From positions 62,001 to 126,000 of the forward strand of contig BQMO01000016.1 of assembly GCA_022180725.1 (NCBI GenBank): a stretch of DNA of 64,000 nt, in the 5' to 3' direction. Position 1 is the first letter of the stretch, and the number at the start of each line of letters is the position of its first letter. The stretch comes from Phycisphaerae bacterium (lineage in GTDB: Bacteria > Planctomycetota > Phycisphaerae > Phycisphaerales > UBA1924). The notes under the pieces are model-generated. The model saw nothing but the letters and a program-made list of their open reading frames with translations, was not told the origin of the DNA and searched no databases. Made by a program: the position numbers and the translations under genes. This document shows positions 32,859 through 40,288 of this stretch, in pieces.

Positions 32859-34774
32859 CGCATGATCTCCCCGCGTTCATCCGTACGGACCACCGTTTCG
32901 GTGAACGAGTTCATGGAAACGTACCTCGCGAAGAACTGCTCCAGCACGGCCCCGAGCGCGAACACCCCGGTGCCTTCGAACTGCGTCTCGTCGAACGTCA
33001 CCGTCACTTCCAGCCCCCGCGCGAACGACACCACCCCGGGCGTTGGCACGCGACGGCTGATCCCGCGCGTCTGCACCCCACGCACGCCGTCGATCTGCTT
33101 GCGCACCACCGGATCGCCCACGTCCCCGTACAGACGCAGCAATCCGCGCAGCGCCGCCGCCCCACGTCCTTCGTCCGCCGAGATCCGCCCGTCTCCGTCC
33201 TTATCCTCATCCGTCAGGCTCAGGTAGTTCAGCGTCAGATGGCTGATCAGCCGCCACCCGGTTTCGCCCTCCGCGTGGCTGGCCCGGGGCGGTGTCGGCC
33301 CGGCCAGCACGCGCACGTGCTCGACCGGCGCGCCGATGTCCAGCGTGAAATCCGTCTTGCCCTTGCCCACCGGCATCGCCAGCGCCAGATCGCGGTTCGT
33401 GCACAGCGTCTCGACCGACAACTGCTTCAGGTCTGTCGAATACGGCGCCGCCTGCGAATCCACCAGCGCGACGTACACCTCGCCTCCCGCGTAACTGCTC
33501 CGCGAACCCGTCCGGCGTTCCCGCTCGGACAGCGCCCGCGGCACGCGGTACGTCGCGTAGTACGCCCCCGCCGAGCCGGGCCCACCGTCCACGTCGCTCG
33601 CCGCGTAGAACGGCCTGAACGCCCGCTCATCATCGCTCCGCAGCCCATACCCCGTGACCTGCCGGATCGAATGCACCTCGTAATCCAGCGGCTTGGTTCG
33701 ATCCGGCACCACCAGGAACTCGCTCGACTTGTCGCTGACGTAGATCCGCTCGGCGCGCCGGGGGAACAGATTGACCGCCGGCGTGCAGTGCAGCGCGAAG
33801 TTCCCCGCGTCGACCGCGTTCTCCAGGTCCGGGTTCTCCGCCCCGAACGCCACGATCACGTCGATCAGCGACCCGTCGCCCCGCGCCAGCGCCGTGCCGA
33901 TCCCCTGCACTTCGACGAACCCGAACCGCTGCGGAAACGCGAAATACTCGTGCAGCAGCCGATACCCCTGGAACGACCGCGCGTCGTACGGCAGCAGGCT
34001 CTCCGACGCTTTGAACCCAACCCGCTGAATGCACTCGGGCGACAGGTTGGCCTGCCACGCGCCCACGCGCTGCCCCGTCGGCACCGGCCGCACAAGGACC
34101 GCCTTCGCGTGCGCGAAGAACTGCTCGTAGATGCGCCACGGCGTCGCGTCCGATCCCTTCAGGTACAGCCGCAGGTTCGGCATCTTGATCTTGTTGAACG
34201 TCAGCCCCGCCGTCGCCCGCAGCCGCACCCGCACCGCCGCACGCACGCCCTGGAGCGATGTCCGGGGCCTGCCATCCCCTTCCGGCGCGCCCCATACCCG
34301 CCCGAGTTCCAGCATCCCCACGTCACGCGTGTAGTACTGCGCCTCGACGATCTCCACCGGGTACAGCACCGTGTCCTGCGACGTGCGGAACTCGCACGGC
34401 GTCATGTCCCGCGCGGGCGTGCTCCGCAGCACCGTGCCACGCGGCACGGTGTACCCCTCCGCCAGGCCGCCCTCGCCCCGGTCCGGCTGCATCTGCACCA
34501 CGCACATCGAAGGTGTGGGCGCCAGGTAGTGCGGATAGACCGTCTCCAGCAGGTTCTGCGTGAACCGCGGAAACTCCGCATCCATCTTCAGTTGCACGCG
34601 CGCCGCCAGGAACGCAAACCCCTCCAGCAGCCGCTCCACGTACGGGTCCACGCACGGAAAATCCTCGATGGCCAGCCGCCCGGCGATCTTCGGAAACTCC
34701 ACGGCGAACTCCTTGGCCACCGTTTGCAGGTGCCGGAGTTCGCGGTCGTAATAGCGGATCAGTCGTCGGTCCAT
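32822..34774 (-). CDS. tssF: T6SS baseplate protein TssF with an EF-hand-like insert
   Basis: A 650-aa TssF starting MDRRLIRYYDRELRHLQTVA, with FPKIAGRL, DPYVERLLEGFAFLAARVQL and FTQNLLETVYPHYLAPTPSM as family hallmarks. At residues 524-535 the sequence DKDGDGRISADE is a perfect 12-residue EF-hand calcium loop, placed in the region where TssF normally reads LSLNYLSL..., just before the ALRGLLRLYGD helix. The protein forms baseplate wedges with TssG, TssE and TssK. It lies 18 bases after tssE. Confidence 0.94.
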   Translation of the reverse strand: MDRRLIRYYDRELRHLQTVAKEFAVEFPKIAGRLAIEDFPCVDPYVERLLEGFAFLAARVQLKMDAEFPRFTQNLLETVYPHYLAPTPSMCVVQMQPDRGEGGLAEGYTVPRGTVLRSTPARDMTPCEFRTSQDTVLYPVEIVEAQYYTRDVGMLELGRVWGAPEGDGRPRTSLQGVRAAVRVRLRATAGLTFNKIKMPNLRLYLKGSDATPWRIYEQFFAHAKAVLVRPVPTGQRVGAWQANLSPECIQRVGFKASESLLPYDARSFQGYRLLHEYFAFPQRFGFVEVQGIGTALARGDGSLIDVIVAFGAENPDLENAVDAGNFALHCTPAVNLFPRRAERIYVSDKSSEFLVVPDRTKPLDYEVHSIRQVTGYGLRSDDERAFRPFYAASDVDGGPGSAGAYYATYRVPRALSERERRTGSRSSYAGGEVYVALVDSQAAPYSTDLKQLSVETLCTNRDLALAMPVGKGKTDFTLDIGAPVEHVRVLAGPTPPRASHAEGETGWRLISHLTLNYLSLTDEDKDGDGRISADEGRGAAALRGLLRLYGDVGDPVVRKQIDGVRGVQTRGISRRVPTPGVVSFARGLEVTVTFDETQFEGTGVFALGAVLEQFFARYVSMNSFTETVVRTDERGEIMRWPAKIGQRPVL

Positions 34775-34792
34775 GCGCGTGTGCTCCGACGG

Positions 34793-35293
34793 TTACCCCG
34801 TGCTTCCCTCGCGAATCTCCGTCCGACCGGTCTCCAGGTCGACCGAGGTCCGCACAAACAACGCCTCGGGCATCGGCAGCGGGCACAACTCGCCCGCGAT
34901 CTCAAACTGCAACTGGTTCCCGTCGCTCCCCGCCCCAGCCGCCCGAACCCCCAGTGTCCGCTGCACAATCCGCGGCTCAAACGCCGAGATCGACGTGTGC
35001 ACCAACTGCTCCACCTGCCCCGCCGAGATCCCCGATGCCGCCAGCCCCGTCAGGTCCGGCATGCCGTAGTTCAGCACGCTCCGCGCCACCAGCGGGTATT
35101 GGTGAATTTCATCGTCCATCGGCCGACATCCGCAGTTGAGCAGCCATTCCAGGTCGCGCAGCACCGCCGCACGCAACTGTCGCATCGACATCACGCGCTT
35201 CTCGCGTGACTCCTGCCGATTGCCCGGCTCGTCGTCCGTGAGACGATCCAGCAGCGACGGTTGCAGGCGTTCTTGCGTCGTCAGTTCGGCCAT
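34793..35293 (-). CDS. tssE: T6SS baseplate gp25-like protein TssE
   Basis: A 166-aa protein. QPSLLDRLTDD near the start, then RQLRAAVLRDLEWLLNCGCR and the YPLVARSVLNYGMPDLTG segment mark TssE, the gp25-like wedge protein that starts sheath polymerisation. The C-terminal half (residues 105-166) carries the EPRI-QRTL and FEIAGEL strands. It lies 13 bases after tagJ and 18 bases before tssF, with GGGAGGG before the ATG. Confidence 0.92.
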   Translation of the reverse strand: MAELTTQERLQPSLLDRLTDDEPGNRQESREKRVMSMRQLRAAVLRDLEWLLNCGCRPMDDEIHQYPLVARSVLNYGMPDLTGLAASGISAGQVEQLVHTSISAFEPRIVQRTLGVRAAGAGSDGNQLQFEIAGELCPLPMPEALFVRTSVDLETGRTEIREGSTG

Positions 35294-35306
35294 GCACCCT
35301 CCCGGC

Positions 35307-36128
35307 CTACGCCGGGCCTCCGATCTTCACCGACCGTGTTTCGAGCAGCGCAAACTCGCCCGCGTCCGTCGCGAACATGCGCTGGCCTACCGGCCGCTCG
35401 CGTCCGCCGTCCTGCACGAACTCCGTTTTCCGCCCCAACCGGATGCCCGCGTCCCACGACGCGCGGTGCGATCCGGGATACCGCGAGGGGATCAGCACCA
35501 CCTTCTCACCCCCGGATGACAGCACGATCTGCCCGGGCATCCAGACCGTGTCCCGCAGGTCCGTCGGCGGTTCCAGCCGAAGCATGCTGATGCGGCTCCA
35601 CGGCACCCAGTAATACTTCCCATCCACCAGGGCCTCGAGCATCGGCCCCAGCGCCTCGTCCGCGTCCGCGATCCATTCAAACGCGTGCGGCGTGGACGTC
35701 GCCTCGTCCGTGCCGGTCAGGATCGTGCCCGCGGTCGCCGGCGCCTGCTCGAACGCCTTCGCACGCAACTCCGCCGCCGCGTCGTGACGCCCTTGCCCGT
35801 CCAGCGCCGCCGCCTGCACCATCATCCCGATCCACTCCTCGGGTTCCCCAAGAATCAGCGGCTGACGCTTCCCCGCCCACACCTCCTCGCGGAACTTCTC
35901 GCACAGCATCACCGCCCGATAGACCTGCGCCATCAACTGGTTCTCGGCGTCCAGCTCCGCCGTCACTTCCAACTGCGTGATCGCCCGGTCCCAGTGGCCC
36001 ATGACCGCGAGCACCTGGAACAGCATGACCCGTGCCTTGCCGTCCGCCGGCGCAGACCGCACGCACTTCTCCGCCTCAGCGAGGCATGGTTCGATCTGGC
36101 CGGCCTTCAGGTGCTCTTCGGGCGTCAC
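35307..36128 (-). CDS. tagJ: T6SS accessory protein TagJ/ImpE
   Basis: About 273 aa. The conserved TPR-like start EEHLKAGQIEPCLAEAEKCV and the AVMGHWDRAITQLEVTAELD segment identify ImpE/TagJ. The C-terminal half (FEWIADADEALGPMLEALVD, YYWVPWSRISMLRLEPPTDL) is the ImpE domain. In the family it binds the sheath protein TssB and may help ClpV. I chose GTG at 36128 because GGGAG lies 5 bases upstream and homologues begin here; an in-frame GTG at 36203 would add 25 unconserved residues. It is between hcp and tssE. Confidence 0.88.
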   Translation of the reverse strand: MTPEEHLKAGQIEPCLAEAEKCVRSAPADGKARVMLFQVLAVMGHWDRAITQLEVTAELDAENQLMAQVYRAVMLCEKFREEVWAGKRQPLILGEPEEWIGMMVQAAALDGQGRHDAAAELRAKAFEQAPATAGTILTGTDEATSTPHAFEWIADADEALGPMLEALVDGKYYWVPWSRISMLRLEPPTDLRDTVWMPGQIVLSSGGEKVVLIPSRYPGSHRASWDAGIRLGRKTEFVQDGGRERPVGQRMFATDAGEFALLETRSVKIGGPA

Positions 36129-36221
36129 GGGTACTCCCACGGTTTGATCCACCGCCGACGTCGCCGCCGACGGGTTGCCCGCAAGGACGTGGCGCACCGC
36201 CACCCGTGCGGCAAATGAACA

Positions 36222-36249
36222 CCCTCACGGGGATGCCTCCCCGCGAGGG
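36222..36249 (-). terminator. Hairpin downstream of hcp (second of two)
   Basis: An 11-bp stem with one mismatch (CCCTCACGGGG with CCCCGCGAGGG) and a 6-base loop lies between hcp and tagJ. There is no T-run on either side. It may be a weak terminator or an mRNA-stabilising structure. Confidence 0.35.
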
Positions 36250-36263
36250 CGACTTTGCTCAGA

Positions 36264-36281
36264 CCGCCGCCCACGCGGCGG
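36264..36281 (-). terminator. Hairpin just after the hcp stop
   Basis: CCGCCGC and GCGGCGG form a perfect 7-bp stem around CCAC, 7 bases after the hcp stop codon on the minus strand. Together with the second hairpin at 36222-36249 it could protect the hcp message end or reduce readthrough into tagJ. No T-run follows, so a classical terminator is doubtful. Confidence 0.35.
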
Positions 36282-36288
36282 ACATCAC

Positions 36289-36783
36289 TCAGGCGCGATT
36301 GTGCGTGTTCAACTTCTGGTTGAAGGTCACCGACGTGGACGCACCCCCGCCGCCGTCTTCCTTCTGAACCTGGTAGAAGATCTTCATTTCTTCCGCCGTC
36401 ATGGCGATGTTCTCCGTCGGGATTTCATCCCCCGACGACCCGCCCTGTGTCTCGACCTTGGTGATCAGGCAGTTCACCATGTCGATCTTCAGGAAGTCCA
36501 GCGCCTTCTCGCCGCCCGACTTGCGGACGACGAAGTTCACCGTCTTGCTCACCTTACCCGTGCAGCAGCGGATGAACATCTCGGGCGAGCCGAAGTGCAC
36601 CTTCTGTGTGAACGTGAACTCGTTGAGGTTCGCCTTGCCGGCGGTGAGGCCGCCGCCCGCCGACGCGGCGCCCGTCTGCGTCACGCCGTACCCGAACGAC
36701 AGCACGTCGATCCACTTCTCGTGACCCTGGTCCATCGATTCCCCGGTCACCCCTTCGATCTTCAGATATGCATCAACTGCCAT
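36289..36783 (-). CDS. hcp: T6SS tube protein Hcp (TssD)
   Basis: A 164-aa Hcp. It starts AVDAYLKIEGVTGESMDQGH, and KWIDVLSFGYGVTQ and the FTFTQKVHFGSPEMFIRCC segment are family features. Hcp hexamers stack to form the inner tube. It lies 137 bases after tssC and carries a strong AAGGAGAAG ribosome binding site, which fits the high expression expected for the tube protein. Two hairpins follow its stop. Confidence 0.95.
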   Translation of the reverse strand: MAVDAYLKIEGVTGESMDQGHEKWIDVLSFGYGVTQTGAASAGGGLTAGKANLNEFTFTQKVHFGSPEMFIRCCTGKVSKTVNFVVRKSGGEKALDFLKIDMVNCLITKVETQGGSSGDEIPTENIAMTAEEMKIFYQVQKEDGGGGASTSVTFNQKLNTHNRA

Positions 36784-36920
36784 GGCCGCTTCTCCTTACG
36801 TTCCTTACACCCGGGAAGACTCACGCCCTCCCTTTTCCCGCGCGGGAAGGAACACCCCTCCCGCGACTTTCCGACCTCGGATGGGTTCCGACACCGATCC
36901 GATGTTCGCCATACCTCCAA

Positions 36921-38411
36921 TCACTTCTTCTGCGACGGCAACTTGCTGACCAGACGCAGCGACACCGTCAGACCTTCGAGCTGGTAGTGCGGCTTGAGGA
37001 AGAACTTCGAGGAGTAGTACCCGGGGTTGCCCGGCACTTCCTCGACCACGACCTCGGCGCCCGCCAGCGGGTGCGTCGCCTTGTACGTCTCGGTCGAGTT
37101 GCCCGGGTCAAAGTCCACGTACTTGTTGATCCAGTCGTTCAGCCACTTGCTCATCGCCTCGGCGCTCGTGAATCCGCCGATTCTGTCCCGCACCATGCAC
37201 TTGAGATAGTGCGCGAACCGGCACGTCGCGAACAGGTACGGCAGGCGCGCGCCGAGGTTGGCGTTCGCCGTCGCATCCGCGTCGTCATACTCCGCGGGCT
37301 TGTGCAGGCTCTGGGCGCCGATGAACACCGAGTAATCGGTGTTCTTCCAGTGCGAGAGCGGCATCAGGCCGTTCTTCGCCAGTTCCGCCTCGCGCCGGTC
37401 GGTGATGGCGATCTCCGACGGGCACTTCATGTCCTGCCCGCCGTCGTCGGTCTTGAAGGTGTGGACCGGCAGGCCCTCAACCATGCCGCCCGACTCCACG
37501 CCGCGAATCCGCGAGCACCAGCCGTACAACTTGAACGCCCGCGTGATGTTGACGCCCATGGCGTACGCCGCGTTCATCCACGTGAACTTGTCGTGCTTGG
37601 CGCCCTCGGTGTCCTCGTCGTACACGAAGTCGTCCACCGGGTTGTTCTTCGGGTCGTACGGCGCCCGGGCGAGCACCCGGGGCATCGTGAGGCCCAGGTA
37701 CCGTGCGTCGTCGCTCTCGCGCAGGCTCCGCCACGGGGCGTACTCGGGCGTCTGGAAGATCTTGGTCAGGTCGCGCGGGTTGGAGAGTTCCTGCCAGGTC
37801 TCCATGCCCATCAGGCCGGGGCCCGCCGCCGTGATGAACGGCGCGTGCGCCGCCGCCGCGATCTGCGCCATGCCCGCCATGATCTCCACGTCCTGGGCGC
37901 CGTGATCGAAGAAGTAGTCGCCGATGATGGCGCCGTACGGCTGTCCGCCGGGCATGCCGAACTCTTCCTCGTACAACTTCTTGAAGAGCGGGCTTTGGTC
38001 CCACGCCGTACCCTTGAACTTGGCGATGGTCTTGGCCAGGTCCTTCTTCGAGATGTTGAAGACGCGGATCTTGAGCGTCTCGTCGGTCTCGGTGTTGTTC
38101 ACCAGATACGACAGCCCGCGCCACGTGCCCTCCAGCTTCTGGAAGTCCGGGTGGTGCAGGATCTGTGTGACCTGCTGCGTGATCTTCGCGTCCAACGCCG
38201 CGATGATGGCCTCGATCGACTTCACCGCGTCGTCGGAGATGAGTTTCGTGTTCTCCAGCGCCTGCGACGCCAGCGTCTTCACCGCCGAGTCAATCGCGTC
38301 CTTCACCGTCGACGTTTTGGGCTTGAACTCCTTCTGCAGGAGCGACTCAAGATCGTTCCCCTCGAGTTGAACGCCCGCCAACCCTGCGCCTTGTGCCTGT
38401 GCTTCGGACAT
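36921..38411 (-). CDS. tssC: T6SS sheath large subunit TssC (VipB)
   Basis: A 496-aa sheath protein. Typical segments are IAALDAKITQQVTQILHHPD, LEGTWRGLSYLV, GAIIGDYFFDHGAQDVE, TWMNAAYAMGVNITRAFKLY, and the C-terminal VVVEEVPGNPGYYSSKFFLK. Together with TssB it builds the contractile sheath. The gene is 81 bases after tssB. There is no sign of truncation; the length is normal for TssC. Confidence 0.96.
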   Translation of the reverse strand: MSEAQAQGAGLAGVQLEGNDLESLLQKEFKPKTSTVKDAIDSAVKTLASQALENTKLISDDAVKSIEAIIAALDAKITQQVTQILHHPDFQKLEGTWRGLSYLVNNTETDETLKIRVFNISKKDLAKTIAKFKGTAWDQSPLFKKLYEEEFGMPGGQPYGAIIGDYFFDHGAQDVEIMAGMAQIAAAAHAPFITAAGPGLMGMETWQELSNPRDLTKIFQTPEYAPWRSLRESDDARYLGLTMPRVLARAPYDPKNNPVDDFVYDEDTEGAKHDKFTWMNAAYAMGVNITRAFKLYGWCSRIRGVESGGMVEGLPVHTFKTDDGGQDMKCPSEIAITDRREAELAKNGLMPLSHWKNTDYSVFIGAQSLHKPAEYDDADATANANLGARLPYLFATCRFAHYLKCMVRDRIGGFTSAEAMSKWLNDWINKYVDFDPGNSTETYKATHPLAGAEVVVEEVPGNPGYYSSKFFLKPHYQLEGLTVSLRLVSKLPSQKK

Positions 38412-38492
38412 CGTCTGTTCCTTTGCGCCGAGCGTTCACGGTCGCTCGGATCGTGTGCGAATCTACCCCCGTACGCCCTCCGCCGCGCGGCC

Positions 38493-38996
38493 TCAGCCTT
38501 CCTTGGGCTTCGGTGCGGTCGCGAGACTCTTCATCAGTTCCGGGTCCGCCAGAACCTTGTTCATCAGCGACTCGGCCCCGCCCTTGCCGTCCATGTAGGT
38601 CAGCAGGTTCGAGAGTTGCGTGCGCGCTTCGAGCAGCTTGGCCAGCGGCTCAACCTTGCGCGCGATCGCCGCGGGCGAAAAATCGTCCATGCTCTCGAAC
38701 GTAATGTCCACGGGGATGTTCCCCTCGCCCGTCAGCGTGTTGGGAACCTGGAACGCCACGCGCGGCTTCGTGCTTTTCAATCGCTCGTCGAAGTTGTCGA
38801 CGTCGATCTCCAAGAACTTGCGGTCCGCGACGGCCGGCAACGCGTCCGCCGGTTTGCCCGACAGGTCCGCCATCACCCCCATCACGAACGGCAGGTTCAC
38901 CTTCTTCTGCGCGCCGTACAACTCCAGGTCATACTCGATCTGTACGCGCGGCGCCCGGTTGCGTGCGATGAACTTCTGACTACTGGCCTTGGCCAT
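38493..38996 (-). CDS. tssB: T6SS sheath small subunit TssB (VipA)
   Basis: A 167-aa protein. RAPRVQIEYDLELYGAQKKV, LPFVMGVMADLSG, and RFLEID-type KFLEIDVDNFDERLKSTKPR are hallmarks of TssB; ITFESMDDFSPAAIARKVEP is the conserved C-terminal core, where the family has the ClpV-exposed helix. ATG at 38996 has AGGGA 6 bases upstream. It is 132 bases after tssA; that gap contains a run of nine G on the minus strand (39088-39096). Confidence 0.95.
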   Translation of the reverse strand: MAKASSQKFIARNRAPRVQIEYDLELYGAQKKVNLPFVMGVMADLSGKPADALPAVADRKFLEIDVDNFDERLKSTKPRVAFQVPNTLTGEGNIPVDITFESMDDFSPAAIARKVEPLAKLLEARTQLSNLLTYMDGKGGAESLMNKVLADPELMKSLATAPKPKEG

Positions 38997-39128
38997 ATGT
39001 TCGTCCCTTCAAGGAATGCCCGGGCGGCCAACCGGCCCCCCGATAACGTGCTTCCATAACCTACCACAACAGCGACTTCCCCACCAGCCCCCCCCCGCCG
39101 AATTCCGCCCAGTTTAACCTCGCCGGCG

Positions 39129-40223
39129 CTACGAACTCGAACCGTCCGATCCCGCCTGGGCAATGTTGTCCAGCGTGCTCACCGCGTCCGGCGTGAGCAC
39201 GCGCACAATGTCCCGGAACCCTTTCCCCACCATCACCTGGGCGCATTTCACGATCATGGGCACAGGACTGGATGGCTCGTTCATCTCGTAGTACCGAATC
39301 ACCTTGTCGAGGGCCAGCGACGCTTCTTGCGCGTTGGTCACTTCCCCCGAAAGAGATTGTCTTCTTCCTCCACCGCCGCCGCCGCCAGATGAATCGCCGG
39401 TGTCCGTTTGGCTATCATCACCCGAACCTGACTCGCCGCCATCCAATCGACGGCGGATCTGGGTGCTGGCATCCTTGAGGATGGTTTGCAGGTGGGAAAT
39501 ATCCGGCCCGATGCCGGCGCCGCACTTGTCCCCGAAGATGTTCGAAATGGCCGAGAGCGATTCGTTGGCTTCTTCGGCCGACTTGGCGATTTCCTCCAGT
39601 CGCTCCCTATCTGTCTCGGCAAAGGCCCCGTCGATCATCGCGAGCGTCGGGCGGGGCTTCTGCTCGCCCCCCTCGGCGGAGGCCTGACCTTCCGCGGCGG
39701 GTGTCTCGGCGAGCGTACCCGAGGCGATCGCCATGTCACGCAGCGAGAAGTTCCCGAGTTGACGCGACTCGCAGATCGGGCACTCGTAAATCCGGTCGAG
39801 CAGCCGCGTCTTGTCGCCGAACGTCGCCATCGGCGTGGCCAGCGCCGCGAGCGCGTTCACCCGCTCGGTCGGGTCGTTATTGTCCTCGGCGTCGAGCACG
39901 GGCCAGACCGTGTCCCAGTGCTGCTCGAGCCACGTCTGAATCACCTTCAGCCCGTCGCGAAGTCCCGGGTACCCCTCGAGCCGAACCGCCGCCAGGGTGA
40001 GCAGGATCGCCAACCGCAGATGCCGGCCCCGTGCCAGCAGTTCAACGGCCTTGTCGCGCACTTCGCGCCAGTCCGGCTCTTCGCCCTTGGAGAACTGCGT
40101 TTCTTCCTTGCCCTCGGCCAGACGCTCGAGTTCAAGGTACGCCTTGTCCCAGCGCAGATTCTCGCCGCAGGGATTCTCCCCGTCCAGGGCCTTGGTCAGA
40201 CTCTCGATGTTGATCAGCGCCAC
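39129..40223 (-). CDS. tssA: T6SS cap protein TssA
   Basis: A 364-aa TssA with the ImpA-type N-terminal domain: NPCGENLRWDKAYLELERLA, PDWREVRDKAVELLARGRHL, and GLRDGLKVIQTWLEQHWDTV. The middle contains a Gly/Ser/Asp low-complexity linker near residues 265-290, and the C-terminal ~75 residues (ASLALDKVIRYYEMNEPSSP, VPMIVKCAQVMVGKGFRDIV) are the typical VasJ/ImpA-C end. The protein primes and caps tail tube and sheath assembly. GTG at 40223 is the start. tssA is the first T6SS gene after the TPS pair. Confidence 0.93.
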   Translation of the reverse strand: MALINIESLTKALDGENPCGENLRWDKAYLELERLAEGKEETQFSKGEEPDWREVRDKAVELLARGRHLRLAILLTLAAVRLEGYPGLRDGLKVIQTWLEQHWDTVWPVLDAEDNNDPTERVNALAALATPMATFGDKTRLLDRIYECPICESRQLGNFSLRDMAIASGTLAETPAAEGQASAEGGEQKPRPTLAMIDGAFAETDRERLEEIAKSAEEANESLSAISNIFGDKCGAGIGPDISHLQTILKDASTQIRRRLDGGESGSGDDSQTDTGDSSGGGGGGGRRQSLSGEVTNAQEASLALDKVIRYYEMNEPSSPVPMIVKCAQVMVGKGFRDIVRVLTPDAVSTLDNIAQAGSDGSSS

Positions 40224-40241
40224 CTCGCACCACCCATCTTG

Positions 40242-40265
40242 CCCCGACGGGGCGGCCCGTCGGGG
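40242..40265 (-). terminator. Strong hairpin between tpsA and tssA
   Basis: A perfect 10-bp stem (CCCCGACGGG with CCCGTCGGGG) around a 4-base loop lies 23 bases after the tpsA stop and 18 bases before the tssA start. There is no T-run, so it could be a Rho-assisted or partial terminator, or a processing site separating the TPS message from the T6SS message. Confidence 0.45.
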
Positions 40266-40288
40266 TACGTTTCACCGGGAACCATCTC

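Noticed and set aside
35307..36203. Upstream GTG at 36203 as the tagJ start
   Set aside because: It adds 25 residues unlike the family and has no ribosome binding site, whereas GTG at 36128 has GGGAG at 5 bases and begins at the conserved domain.
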